Shown here piece by piece: positions 7,278 through 15,744 of a stretch of 64,000 nucleotides of DNA (positions within the stretch are counted from its first letter, which is position 1; every line of letters begins with the position of its first letter). The translations under genes and the position numbers were made by a program. The stretch spans positions 1,984,001 to 2,048,000 of the forward strand of contig OZ245780.1 of the NCBI GenBank assembly GCA_965227905.1, written 5' to 3'. This DNA comes from CBDDHT01 sp965227905 (lineage in GTDB: Bacteria > Pseudomonadota > Alphaproteobacteria > Rhizobiales > Methyloligellaceae). The notes beneath the pieces are model-generated. The model worked only from the letters and a program-made list of their open reading frames with translations. It had not been told where the DNA came from and did no database searches.

Positions 7278-9275
7278 TCAGACTGCAAAGCACGAGCAGC
7301 CCAATGCGCCCCAGAAGGCTTTTTTGTCATCTGTTGGGATCGGCCGTGTCCATGCGATGTGATGATCGTGCCCATGGATACCGCAGCCTGATGCGCAGCC
7401 ATCGTTGCACACACGTGCAAATTGCGGTGCATCCACTGCGGCGCGCATTCCTGGACTGGGTGCGGCATTGACAGGGCTCCAGCTGGGGGATGCCGGTGGC
7501 AGGGGCGGTGCGAGATCCTTGTATTCTCCATCTCCATAAACGATCCGTCCACCGGTGATCGTTAGAACCGAGCTGATTTGCCTGATCTCTTCAGGTGGGA
7601 TGCTCATATAGTCGGCGGAAAGGACGGCAAGATCAGCATAACGTCCCGGCGCGAGCGTTCCCTTCAAATTCGCCTCGCCCGAAAACCATGCCGAACCTTC
7701 GGTCCAGATGCGGAGCGCCGCTTCGCGGTCCAGCACATTTTCTTCGCCGTATAGGGGCATTCCGCCCAGTGTCTTGCCCGTTGTCAGCCAATAGAGCGCG
7801 ACCCACGGATCGTAGGAGGCGACGCGGGTTGCATCGGTGCCGCCTCCGACCGGCAGATCCATCGCCAGCATCTTGGCGATCGGTGGCGTGTCTCGGGCGG
7901 CATCCTGGCCATAGCGATTGACGAAATACTCGCCCTGAAATGCCATCCGATGCTGCGTTGCAATGCCACCGCCAAGCGCCTTGATCCGCTCCATGCTTCG
8001 CTCGCTCACGGTCTCGGCATGGTCGATGATGAAACGGGTCTCGAACGGCGTCTTGCCGTTCACGCGTTCGAAGACGCTGAGAAAGCGGTCGATCGACTCG
8101 TCATAGGTCGCGTGGATGCGAAAAGGCCATTTGTTGGTAGCGAGCAATTCGACAATGGGTTCGAGTTCGCTCTCCATTCGCGGTGCCAGTTCGGGACGCG
8201 GTTCAAGGAAGTTTTCGAAGTCTGCGGCCGACCACGTGATGTTCTCGCCGGCGCCATTCATGCGGAGCATTGCCGAACCGGCACCGGGCTCGGTCATGGC
8301 GACCCACCGCTCATAGTCCGAAAGCTCGCTGCCGGCATTCTGGGCAAAGAGATTGTAGGCGATCCGGACCGTGAGTTGATCATCGTCGTGCATCCGCTGG
8401 ATGACGTCATAGTCTTCCGGATAGTTCTGGCCACCGCCGCCGGCATCGATCACGCTCGTGATCCCGAGCCGGTTCATCTCGCGCATATAGTGCCGCGTCG
8501 AGTTGATCTGGTCTTCGACCGGCAGCGTCGGCCCCTGGGCCAATGTGGAGTAGAGGATGAGGGCCGACGGTTTGGCGATCAGCATGCCGGTCGGCTCACC
8601 GTTCCCATCTTTTTCGATCAGCCCCCCCGGCGGATTCGGCGTGTCCTTGGTAATCCCCAGCGCTTTAAGGGCGGCGCGATTCAAAAGTGCCCGGGCATAA
8701 AGATGAAGCACGAAGACCGGCGTTTCGGGCGCCATCGCATTGATCTCGTCCAAGGTCGGCATGCGGCGTTCCGCGAACTGGAATTCCGACCAGCCGCCGA
8801 CGACGCGTAGCCATTGCGGAGCCGGTGTTCGCTCAGCCTGATCCTTCAGCATGCGCAAAGCGTCGGCGACCGATGGAACGCCTTCCCAGCGCAATTCCAT
8901 ATTGTAGTTCAGGCCACCGCGGATCAGATGCGTGTGGCTGTCGTTGAGTCCGGGAATGACGCGGCGGCCACTCAGATCGATGATCTGGGTATCGCGCCCT
9001 GCAAGAGGCATGACTTGTTCCGGCGTGCCCGTTGCTTGAACCCTGTCACCGTGAATTGCGAGCGCCCGCACATTGGCGTTGGCGCGATCAAGTGTCGTGA
9101 TCTGCCCATTCGTTAGGATCATATCGGCCATTTGCTTACCCTCCGGACGTCGTGCATTGGCAAGCCGCGGTGCCATCATCGCCAGCAGTCCCAGGGCTGT
9201 GGCACCTTTCACCGCATGACGACGGGTGAGAGCGCCTGCGCGCGGACGCGCATCATCTTTCGACGAATCGAGCAT
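7278..9275 (-). CDS. Tat-exported amidohydrolase family protein (YtcJ-like) with Cys/His-rich C-terminal tail
   Basis: A 665-residue metal-dependent hydrolase of the amidohydrolase_3/YtcJ group. Its signal is twin-arginine-like: TRRHAVKGATALGLLA at residues 17-32 followed by a PRLANA cleavage region. The family metal site appears as NDSHTHL near residue 105, with the later RFIIDHAETVSERSM and GGGTDATRVASYDPW segments. The distal strand IVYGDGEYKDL is also typical. The tail (residues 619-665) is unusual: Cys623, 627 and 631, the cluster HGHDHH at 634-639, and C-S-C at 660-662, a plausible extra metal-binding element. A good AAGGGAC site precedes the ATG. It lies 53 bases downstream of the isochorismatase-like gene and is likely co-transcribed with it. 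Substrate unknown; YtcJ relatives hydrolyse amides of diverse small molecules. Confidence 0.88.
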   Translation of the reverse strand: MLDSSKDDARPRAGALTRRHAVKGATALGLLAMMAPRLANARRPEGKQMADMILTNGQITTLDRANANVRALAIHGDRVQATGTPEQVMPLAGRDTQIIDLSGRRVIPGLNDSHTHLIRGGLNYNMELRWEGVPSVADALRMLKDQAERTPAPQWLRVVGGWSEFQFAERRMPTLDEINAMAPETPVFVLHLYARALLNRAALKALGITKDTPNPPGGLIEKDGNGEPTGMLIAKPSALILYSTLAQGPTLPVEDQINSTRHYMREMNRLGITSVIDAGGGGQNYPEDYDVIQRMHDDDQLTVRIAYNLFAQNAGSELSDYERWVAMTEPGAGSAMLRMNGAGENITWSAADFENFLEPRPELAPRMESELEPIVELLATNKWPFRIHATYDESIDRFLSVFERVNGKTPFETRFIIDHAETVSERSMERIKALGGGIATQHRMAFQGEYFVNRYGQDAARDTPPIAKMLAMDLPVGGGTDATRVASYDPWVALYWLTTGKTLGGMPLYGEENVLDREAALRIWTEGSAWFSGEANLKGTLAPGRYADLAVLSADYMSIPPEEIRQISSVLTITGGRIVYGDGEYKDLAPPLPPASPSWSPVNAAPSPGMRAAVDAPQFARVCNDGCASGCGIHGHDHHIAWTRPIPTDDKKAFWGALGCSCFAV

Positions 9276-9328
9276 GAATGCTTGTCCCTTGTGTGCTTCG
9301 GATTGTTGGAAATAGCCTGGGCCAGGGT

Positions 9329-10018
9329 CTACCCGGCGGTTGCGGTTGCAACGGGCCCGAGGCGCGGTCCATGCGATACCCGTTCCTCGGCCTTGTGGAC
9401 CATGGTGTAGGCGTAATCGACACCCATTCCGTACGCGCCCGAATGCTCTCTGACGATGTCGATCACCGCGTCATAGGTATCGCGGCGAGCCCAATCGCGC
9501 TGCCATTCAAGCAGGACTTGTTGCCAGGTTACCGGCACCACACCCGCTTGGATCATGCGTTGCATCGCATAGTCGTGGGCTGCTTTCGTCGTGCCGCCGG
9601 AAGCGTCGGCGACCATATAGATTTCATAGTCACCCTCGCTCATTGCCGAGAAGGCGAAACTATTGTTGCAAACCTCGGTCCAGAGACCCGAGACAACGAC
9701 CTTTTTCTGGCCGTTGGCCGCGAGTGCGTCGCGCACATTCTGGTCGTCCCAGGAATTCATTGATGTGCGTTCAAGGAGCGGTGCGTCTGGAAACACGGCT
9801 AGTATTTCCGGATAGGTATGGCCCGAAAAACTCTCTGTCTCGACGGTCGTGAGGGTGGCGGGAATTCCGAAGATCTTGGCGGACTTCGCAAGAGCGACCA
9901 CGTTGTTCTTCAGAGTTTGCCGGTCCATCGATTGAACACCGAATGCCATTTGCGGCTGTTGATCGATGATGATCAGCTGGCAATTTTGCGGTGTGAGAAG
10001 CTCCGGTTTCGTCAGCAA
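9329..10018 (-). CDS. Isochorismatase-like cysteine hydrolase (YcaC type), TTG start
   Basis: The 229-residue product is a cysteine hydrolase of the isochorismatase superfamily. LIIIDQQPQMAF near residue 15 holds the catalytic Asp, SMNSWDD matches the YcaC-like middle motif, and GLWTEVCNNSF near residue 120 holds the nucleophilic Cys. YcaC relatives act on small amides or remain without a known substrate. The start is assigned to TTG at 10018 because AGGGAGAA sits 5-6 bases upstream and the fold begins immediately; the longer frame to 10126 would consume the whole divergent promoter and has no homologous character. It faces an HxlR regulator and leads an operon with the amidohydrolase and the MFS exporter. 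Confidence 0.85.
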   Translation of the reverse strand: MLTKPELLTPQNCQLIIIDQQPQMAFGVQSMDRQTLKNNVVALAKSAKIFGIPATLTTVETESFSGHTYPEILAVFPDAPLLERTSMNSWDDQNVRDALAANGQKKVVVSGLWTEVCNNSFAFSAMSEGDYEIYMVADASGGTTKAAHDYAMQRMIQAGVVPVTWQQVLLEWQRDWARRDTYDAVIDIVREHSGAYGMGVDYAYTMVHKAEERVSHGPRLGPVATATAG

Positions 10019-10128
10019 GATCGTTCTCCCTGGTCCTAGGCGGTAAACTGTGTGCGCTGTAACAGGGATAATTGGTAAGTTGGTTTCTTGTGTAAAGTAG
10101 GCACCTATTGGTAAGTGAGGAACCAAAA
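10019..10128. promoter_or_regulatory. HxlR-controlled divergent promoter with a 10-base direct repeat
   Basis: The 110-base gap between the isochorismatase-like gene and hxlR contains a perfect direct repeat, ATTGGTAAGT, at 10071-10080 and 10107-10116. The copies are 36 bases apart start to start. Between them lies TAGGCACCTA, a near palindrome. Repeats at this spacing beside a divergent HxlR gene are good operator candidates. The second copy overlaps the leader of hxlR itself, as expected for autoregulation. Confidence 0.5.
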
Positions 10129-10461
10129 GTGACTAAAGAAACCGATACGTCGTCTTCGATTCCCCATGGATGTCCGTTAGACGTCGTTCTGCGACTGCTG
10201 TCCGGGGAGTGGACGACACATATTCTATGGGTTCTCAACGACAACGGTCCAACGCGCCACGGAGAACTCAGGCGTCTCATCGACGGCATCTCATCGAAGG
10301 TACTGACGGATCGGCTGCGAATGCTCGAATCGAAAGGGCTCGTCTTTCGTGACTATGAACCAACCGTTCCGCCAAAGGTGACATATGGTCTGACGGATCT
10401 CGGACACGAACTCGATCGTTCGCTTCGGTCGATCGAAGCGATTGCGAAGCACTGGAGCTGA
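10129..10461 (+). CDS. HxlR-family winged-helix transcriptional regulator
   Basis: A 110-residue regulator. CPLDVVLRLLSGEWTTHIL is the characteristic HxlR opening, including the Cys used for redox or electrophile sensing in HypR/YodB-type members. LRRLIDGISSKVLTDRLRML near residue 49 is the recognition helix, and YEPTVPPKVTYGLTDLG is the wing. GTG at 10129 is preferred because GTGAGG lies 8 bases upstream; a TTG at 10108 is in frame but has no site. It diverges from the isochorismatase-amidohydrolase-MFS operon and probably represses it in response to a reactive small molecule. It converges with the aminotransferase gene. Confidence 0.9.
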   Translation: MTKETDTSSSIPHGCPLDVVLRLLSGEWTTHILWVLNDNGPTRHGELRRLIDGISSKVLTDRLRMLESKGLVFRDYEPTVPPKVTYGLTDLGHELDRSLRSIEAIAKHWS

Positions 10462-10482
10462 ATCGATGCGCGCTGGCGTGTG

Positions 10483-11694
10483 CTACCGCTTCCGGGAGAA
10501 ACGGTCGACAACCGTGCGCGCTCGCGCCGCCGTCTCCGCAAGCTTCTCGGGATCGAGCGTCGGATGGATTTCGAACATCAGGCTGGTTTCGCCCAGTGCT
10601 TGAGCAATTGGTAGAGGCTCGACGTTGGCATCCGCATAAGCCTCCTCCAGGTATATTTCCGGACAGCTTCCCGAGAAGGCTCGGATGCCGTCATCGACAA
10701 GGGCCGCGAGGACCTTGTCTCGGTTGTTTCGCCGCGTGAGGCGCTCGGGCACAATGAACGCATAGAACTTGTAGAACGCATGGCGGATGTCATTCGTGGG
10801 CATCGGCGCGCGGAGTGCCGTACTCGACAGGAATGCATCGGCCCAGATCTTCGCATTTCGCGTCCGGCTGGCAATCCAACCATCGAGCTTGGCGAGTTGG
10901 CACAGGCCGATGGCTGCCTGCATCTCGGTCATTCGCCAATTGGTACCGATCCCCGTGTGGACCCATTTGAACCCTGGCTTATCACTGGGTTGACTGATCC
11001 GCTCACGGCTTTTGCCGTGATCCTTGAACGACCAGGCCCAATCATAAGCTTCTTTGTCCTGAAACAATGTCATCCCGCCTTCACCACCGGTTGTGATGAT
11101 CTTGTCCTGACAAAAAGACAGGGTCGACGCATGGCCGAACGATCCGATCGGTTGCCTTCCGATCTCTGCGCCGATGGCCTGGGCACAATCTTCGATCACA
11201 TAGAGGTCGTGCTTCTTGGCCAATGCCATAATGCCGGGCATATCGGCCGGCCATCCCGCCAGATGCACAGGAATGACGGCCTTGGTGCGATTGTTGATCA
11301 GCGGCGCGATCGTGTCCGGCGTCATATTCTGGGTGTCCGGATCCACATCGGCAAAACGCGGCGTTGCGCCGATGAGGGAGGCGGCGCTGGCGGACGCAAT
11401 AAAACTCCGTGCCGTAACGATGACCTCGTCGCCCGGCCCGATACCGAAGGCCTTCAAGGCGAGTTCGAGGGCTACCGTACCGTTTGCCAGTGCGATGGCG
11501 TGCGGCATGCCGAGCCGCTCGCTCATCGCCTGTTCGAAGGCGCGAACCTGGTGTCCTGTCCACTGATTGACCTTGCCGGAGGCCAAGACATCGGAGACGG
11601 CCTGAATCTCGTCCGTATCGAAAAACGGCCAGGCTTCTTCATGTTGGCGGCTAGCGCCAGGGGGCGGGAAGGGCTTCATACGATCCTCTGTCAA
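10483..11694 (-). CDS. DegT/DnrJ/EryC1 aminotransferase (nucleotide-sugar aminotransferase)
   Basis: A 403-residue PLP enzyme of the sugar aminotransferase family. IALANGTVALELALKAFGIG near residue 67 is the cofactor loop, VIEDCAQAIGAEIG holds Asp169, and TLSFCQDKIITTGGEGG carries the PLP lysine at Lys198. Family members such as PglE and perosamine synthetase aminate 4-keto nucleotide sugars. It is last in a three-gene minus-strand operon after the 4,6-dehydratase and a glycosyltransferase, 13 bases downstream of the latter, so it most likely aminates the 4-keto sugar made by the dehydratase. The exact sugar cannot be read from the sequence. An internal ATG at 11679 is an alternative start. 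Confidence 0.9.
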   Translation of the reverse strand: MTEDRMKPFPPPGASRQHEEAWPFFDTDEIQAVSDVLASGKVNQWTGHQVRAFEQAMSERLGMPHAIALANGTVALELALKAFGIGPGDEVIVTARSFIASASAASLIGATPRFADVDPDTQNMTPDTIAPLINNRTKAVIPVHLAGWPADMPGIMALAKKHDLYVIEDCAQAIGAEIGRQPIGSFGHASTLSFCQDKIITTGGEGGMTLFQDKEAYDWAWSFKDHGKSRERISQPSDKPGFKWVHTGIGTNWRMTEMQAAIGLCQLAKLDGWIASRTRNAKIWADAFLSSTALRAPMPTNDIRHAFYKFYAFIVPERLTRRNNRDKVLAALVDDGIRAFSGSCPEIYLEEAYADANVEPLPIAQALGETSLMFEIHPTLDPEKLAETAARARTVVDRFSRKR

Positions 11695-11707
11695 ATTGGC
11701 GCTGACA

Positions 11708-12853
11708 CTAGCGCAATGGATCGCCCTGGGGAATGCCGAGAGCGTTCATCATGGCTTGATTGACGCGATGGACGTCGAAGCGTTCCTCGGCAAGGGCCCG
11801 GCTGCAGACACCCATTTCAACAAGGCGATCAGGATGTTCGAGCATAGCCGTCATTGCATTGGCCAGAGCGGCTGAATTCTCGATTGGAACCAAGATCCCA
11901 TTGGAATCCCCAGCCACTGTTTCACGACAGCCTCTCGTATCAGTCGTAATAACCGGGCGGCCGGTCGCGAGCGCCTCAAGCACAGTGCGTGGCATGCCTT
12001 CTCCATAGGAAGGTAGAACATAAACATGGCAGCTTTGGAGGTGAGACCTGACATCGTCTGCCGCGCCCAGATAGGTCACAGACTCTGCATACTTGCTGAG
12101 TTCGGTCTTGGGAAATCCGGCCGGGCCGGATTCTTCCGGCCCCACCAGAAGCCATTGGCTATCCGGAAACTGGGGCTTCAGGCTGCGGGCAGCCTCGCAA
12201 TACTCCCGGACACCTTTGTAGCCGACAAGACGAGCGATCATCAGGAACGTCAATCCGTTGCCCATAGCCGGAAGTGGTGTCGATGGAAATTGGGCCAAGT
12301 CTACACCTGAGCCTGAGACGATGTGAACTGGCAGGTCAGGCGGGACGCAACCGAGATCGATCAGCACCTGAGCATCGTCGGCGTTGTGAAAAATGGCGGC
12401 ATGTGCGCGTGCGAACGCACGACCATAGAGTGCAGTGCTGACCCGTCGTACCAGTTTCTGCTTAGCGCCGCCGCCGGTCAGGAAGGCATAACCGAGCCCC
12501 GTGAGCATCGGTACGATATGCGGAACGTTTGCACGGGACGCGGCAAGCGTTGCATAGATGGCCGGCTTCGGCGTGTAGCCCATCACGATGTCGGGCTGCC
12601 AGTTCCGCATAAGGTCGGTCAAAGATCTGAGCGCTCGCAGGTCTGCCAGCGGATCAAGGCCTGTCCGCGAAAGGGGGTAATCCGCCGTCTCGGCACCCAG
12701 CGCTTCCACAGCAATCCGTGTCTCTGGTGTGAAATCGGGTGCTGCAGCCAGTAGCGAATGGCCTTGCGCGACAATGTCGCTTAAGAGCGGACCTCGAAAC
12801 TGAATGAGTGACGGTGCGTAGGACGCAACCAGGGCGATGCGTTTGGTGGTCAA
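11708..12853 (-). CDS. Glycosyltransferase family 4-like (GT-B) enzyme, PglA-like
   Basis: A 381-residue GT-B glycosyltransferase. The N-terminal half contains PDIVMGYTPKPAIY and VPMLTGLGYAFLTGGG, features shared with bacillosamine-type transferases (PglA/WbpY-like). The C-terminal half holds the nucleotide-sugar site: VSGSGVDLAQFP near residue 185, LMIARLVGYKGVREY near residue 210, and the E-x7-E motif SYGEGMPRTVLEALATG near residue 300. Its start overlaps the stop of the dehydratase gene by four bases (ATGA), a firm sign of one operon. It probably transfers the amino sugar made by its neighbours onto a lipid carrier or glycan in the cytoplasm. Confidence 0.88.
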   Translation of the reverse strand: MTTKRIALVASYAPSLIQFRGPLLSDIVAQGHSLLAAAPDFTPETRIAVEALGAETADYPLSRTGLDPLADLRALRSLTDLMRNWQPDIVMGYTPKPAIYATLAASRANVPHIVPMLTGLGYAFLTGGGAKQKLVRRVSTALYGRAFARAHAAIFHNADDAQVLIDLGCVPPDLPVHIVSGSGVDLAQFPSTPLPAMGNGLTFLMIARLVGYKGVREYCEAARSLKPQFPDSQWLLVGPEESGPAGFPKTELSKYAESVTYLGAADDVRSHLQSCHVYVLPSYGEGMPRTVLEALATGRPVITTDTRGCRETVAGDSNGILVPIENSAALANAMTAMLEHPDRLVEMGVCSRALAEERFDVHRVNQAMMNALGIPQGDPLR

Positions 12854-14847
12854 TGGAGCGTCCGAGACAAGGGCTCCCAGGCCTCATGCTCGTCGGCCTC
12901 GGCCTCGATTGGAGTCTGCACTTCGCCATAGCCTTCGACGCACCGCTCAAGGATGATCCGCACGGCGGCTGCATCGTCCTCAGCAATCGCATTCTCCAAA
13001 AGGTCCAACTCCTCCCTCAGTCGTGCTAGCGAGAGTGAAGGTTCGGAATTCTTCATGATGCGGGGGTGCTTCGTGCCTGTTGTCTGTTCTCCGATCAGGA
13101 GCTCTTCGAACAGTTTTTCGCCGGCTCGCAAACCCACATACTCGATGGCGATGTCGCCATCGGGCTGGTCTGCGTCCTGCACGTCCAATCCCGACAGGCG
13201 GATCATGGTTCGGGCGAGATCGTCGATCTTGACCGGCGCGCCCATGTCCAGGACGAAGACATCGCCGCCCGTCGACATGGCACCTGCCTGAAGAACAAGC
13301 TGCGCCGCTTCCGGGATCGACATGAAGTAGCGGATGATATCGGGATGGGTGACGGTTACCGGTCCGCCGCGCTCGATCTGCTGACGGAACCGGCGGACAA
13401 CCGAACCGGATGATCCAAGTACATTGCCGAACCGAACCATCGTGAAGACCGTATTGCCGCTTGCTTCTGCGGCAAAGCCTTGCAGGACCAGTTCTGCAAG
13501 TCGTTTGCTCGCGCCCATGACGCTTGTCGGCCGCACGGCTTTATCGGTTGAGACCAGAACGAAGCGTCCGACACCAAGCTCGCGCGCGATTTCTGCCGTC
13601 ACGAGCGTTCCGAACGTGTTGTTGTGCAGGCCCATCACCGGATTGGCTTCGACGAGCGGAACATGTTTGTAGGCTGCCGCATGATAGATTGTATCGATGC
13701 CGTTTTCGGCGATGGCAGCGAACATGCGCTGGCGCTCGAGTGTCGAGCCGAGAACACTCACAATCTCGGTGTCCGGGCGACCGGTTCCATCGGTGCCGGG
13801 TTTCGATCGCAGCTGTTCAACTTTGTCGATACACTCCGTCTCGATCTCGTAGAGCGCAACTTCCGAATGATCCAGAAGGACGAGGCGGGCTGGGCCTTGC
13901 ATCAGGATTTGACGCGCGAGCTCTGAACCGATCGATCCACCGGCCCCGGTGATCATCACGCACTTATTGTGGATGTCATTGGCTAGCAGATCCCGGTTCG
14001 GCGGAACCGGATCGCGGCCCAGCAGATCGTCGATGTCGATTGGTCTGAGATCGCTCACCTGAACCTGGCCTGAGGCAATGTCGGCCAACGCCGGAAGGGT
14101 TTTGACGACGACGGGAAGGGACTCGACCGACCTGATGACATTGCGGCGTTTGCGGCGCGAGGCCGACGGGATGGCGAGGAAGATCTCCTTGACGCCGTCG
14201 CGGCGGACCAGCTTTTCGATCTTTGCCGGCTGATAGACCTTGAGCCGATTAATAATCTGGCCCCAGAGGGATTTGTCCTCATCGACGAAGGCGATGGGTT
14301 TGTAACGCTCGCTGCCTTCGAGAGCCGCGACGAGCTGCACGCCCGCATCTCCCGCGCCGTAGATTGCCACGCGTTTGCGCGGGTCGAAACTCGCCGGTGT
14401 GGTACCCGGCATGGATTTTAGCAGCAGTCCCGCAGCGTGGCGGCTAAGCCGGATCAGGAACGCAGCATTGAGACCGTAAATAATAACAACGGATCGCGGT
14501 ACAACGGCATTGCCGACACCGGAAAGCAGCACCACCAAAACCCAGATCAGCACCGCAATGCCGATGGTGATATAGATCCGCGTCGAGGCTTCCTGCTCGA
14601 TATAGCGCGTTACCAGCCGATAGAGTCCACGCACATGGAAAGTCGCAACACCGATCACCGGAGCTGCAACCATCAATACGATGGTTGTCCAGTCGTCGGG
14701 GATGAAGAATTCGCTCAGCCGAAGCGAATAAGCGGCCCATAGCGCCGTCAGCAGCAAAGTGAAGTCCAGGCCGATCAGCATCAGCCGCTTCAGCCAGCGC
14801 GGCTGCTGAATCAAGCGCAATCGCAGTCTATGGCCCGAAATCGACAC
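12850..14847 (-). CDS. Membrane-anchored nucleotide-sugar 4,6-dehydratase (WbpM/PglF/CapD type)
   Basis: The 665-residue protein has four N-terminal membrane helices (about residues 20-145), a first Rossmann-like domain with GAGDAG at 164-169, and a C-terminal SDR domain with GAGGSIGS at 301-308. It converts UDP-GlcNAc-like sugars to 4-keto-6-deoxy sugars. In this large membrane branch the usual catalytic Tyr is replaced by Met; here STDKAV (433-438) and MGASK (Met444, Lys448) show exactly that. The family name CapD/WbpM is firm, the choice of sugar is not. It leads a three-gene operon with a transferase and an aminotransferase, the minimal set for an amino-deoxy sugar such as QuiNAc4N. Confidence 0.93.
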   Translation of the reverse strand: MSISGHRLRLRLIQQPRWLKRLMLIGLDFTLLLTALWAAYSLRLSEFFIPDDWTTIVLMVAAPVIGVATFHVRGLYRLVTRYIEQEASTRIYITIGIAVLIWVLVVLLSGVGNAVVPRSVVIIYGLNAAFLIRLSRHAAGLLLKSMPGTTPASFDPRKRVAIYGAGDAGVQLVAALEGSERYKPIAFVDEDKSLWGQIINRLKVYQPAKIEKLVRRDGVKEIFLAIPSASRRKRRNVIRSVESLPVVVKTLPALADIASGQVQVSDLRPIDIDDLLGRDPVPPNRDLLANDIHNKCVMITGAGGSIGSELARQILMQGPARLVLLDHSEVALYEIETECIDKVEQLRSKPGTDGTGRPDTEIVSVLGSTLERQRMFAAIAENGIDTIYHAAAYKHVPLVEANPVMGLHNNTFGTLVTAEIARELGVGRFVLVSTDKAVRPTSVMGASKRLAELVLQGFAAEASGNTVFTMVRFGNVLGSSGSVVRRFRQQIERGGPVTVTHPDIIRYFMSIPEAAQLVLQAGAMSTGGDVFVLDMGAPVKIDDLARTMIRLSGLDVQDADQPDGDIAIEYVGLRAGEKLFEELLIGEQTTGTKHPRIMKNSEPSLSLARLREELDLLENAIAEDDAAAVRIILERCVEGYGEVQTPIEAEADEHEAWEPLSRTLH

Positions 14848-15057
14848 GTCTAAAGCACTCCGAATAGGGGCGCGGCCGACCCGACAAGGCCGAAAGGGTG
14901 CCCCATGACCGATTTTAGCACGTAAATGGCCGAAATCGGGTGGAATTGACTACGCCTGCGGGAGCAATACTCGCTGAACCATGCTCGGACAGTTGCGCAT
15001 TGGATGCGGACCATAGACAAGGCACCGGGCAATGGAAAGCGCGCGCCTGAAAAATCG

Positions 15058-15744
15058 TCAATCGATGATAACAACCAGGAGGCGGCGAGGGCCGTGGGCC
15101 CCCATGATAATCGTCTGCTCGATGTCCGCCGTGCGCGACGGCCCGCTGATCAGATTGACGGCCCGCGGCAACGATCTCTCGCCGAATCGCGACCGGAGGC
15201 TGTTCCAGGCGTCTTCGTAGGATCCCGAAACATCGTTGGCGGCAATTGCGATGATATGCGTTTCAGGCAGAAAATTGTGCGTTGTCGGGTTGTCGGCGCC
15301 GGAAACCAGAAACAGGGTGCCCGTCTCGGCTGCGGCCGTCACGGCGCGGCTCATGGCAACCTGATCGTCACCGATTACCTGTCCTTCATGGCGCTGGAGC
15401 GCTGGAACGCGGTCCCACGGCATTTCGCCAAGAACAGGATCGGCGCCAGTCTTGATCGTTGCCGGCAGATTATTGTCGCGCAGATAATTGGCAACCAGTT
15501 TCGGCACGGCTTCTGCGCCCTCGGCACGGCGAATATCGACTCCCTGACCTTCGAGGTATTCGACAAAGAGCGCGATGCGTTCCTGGTCGGCGGTGCGCGC
15601 ACGTTCCGGTATCAGGTTCGATTTATGAGATTCAATGCGCTGTTTGACGGCGGCGATCCGTTCGGCATCCTTTGTGCCGGCCTTCAGCGCGCCGCGTACA
15701 GCACCCAATATGCGGTTGCGGCCCTGGGTTGCTGGATCACTCAT
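15058..15744 (-). CDS. lutC: Lactate utilization protein C (LUD domain)
   Basis: A 228-residue LUD-domain protein, the third subunit of the non-flavin L-lactate oxidase LutABC. MSRAVTAAAETGTLFLVSGA near residue 133 and LPETHIIAIAANDV near residue 158 are the family core. The ATG at 15744 overlaps the lutB stop (ATGA), which decides the start over a longer frame to 15777. It ends the lutABC operon. LutC has no iron-sulphur motif, as expected; together with LutA and LutB it oxidises lactate to pyruvate in the cytoplasm. Confidence 0.9.
   Translation of the reverse strand: MSDPATQGRNRILGAVRGALKAGTKDAERIAAVKQRIESHKSNLIPERARTADQERIALFVEYLEGQGVDIRRAEGAEAVPKLVANYLRDNNLPATIKTGADPVLGEMPWDRVPALQRHEGQVIGDDQVAMSRAVTAAAETGTLFLVSGADNPTTHNFLPETHIIAIAANDVSGSYEDAWNSLRSRFGERSLPRAVNLISGPSRTADIEQTIIMGAHGPRRLLVVIID

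Noticed and set aside
10780..11763. 327-codon plus-strand frame antisense to the DegT aminotransferase
   Set aside because: High-G+C shadow frame. The opposite strand carries the PLP lysine and full family fold.
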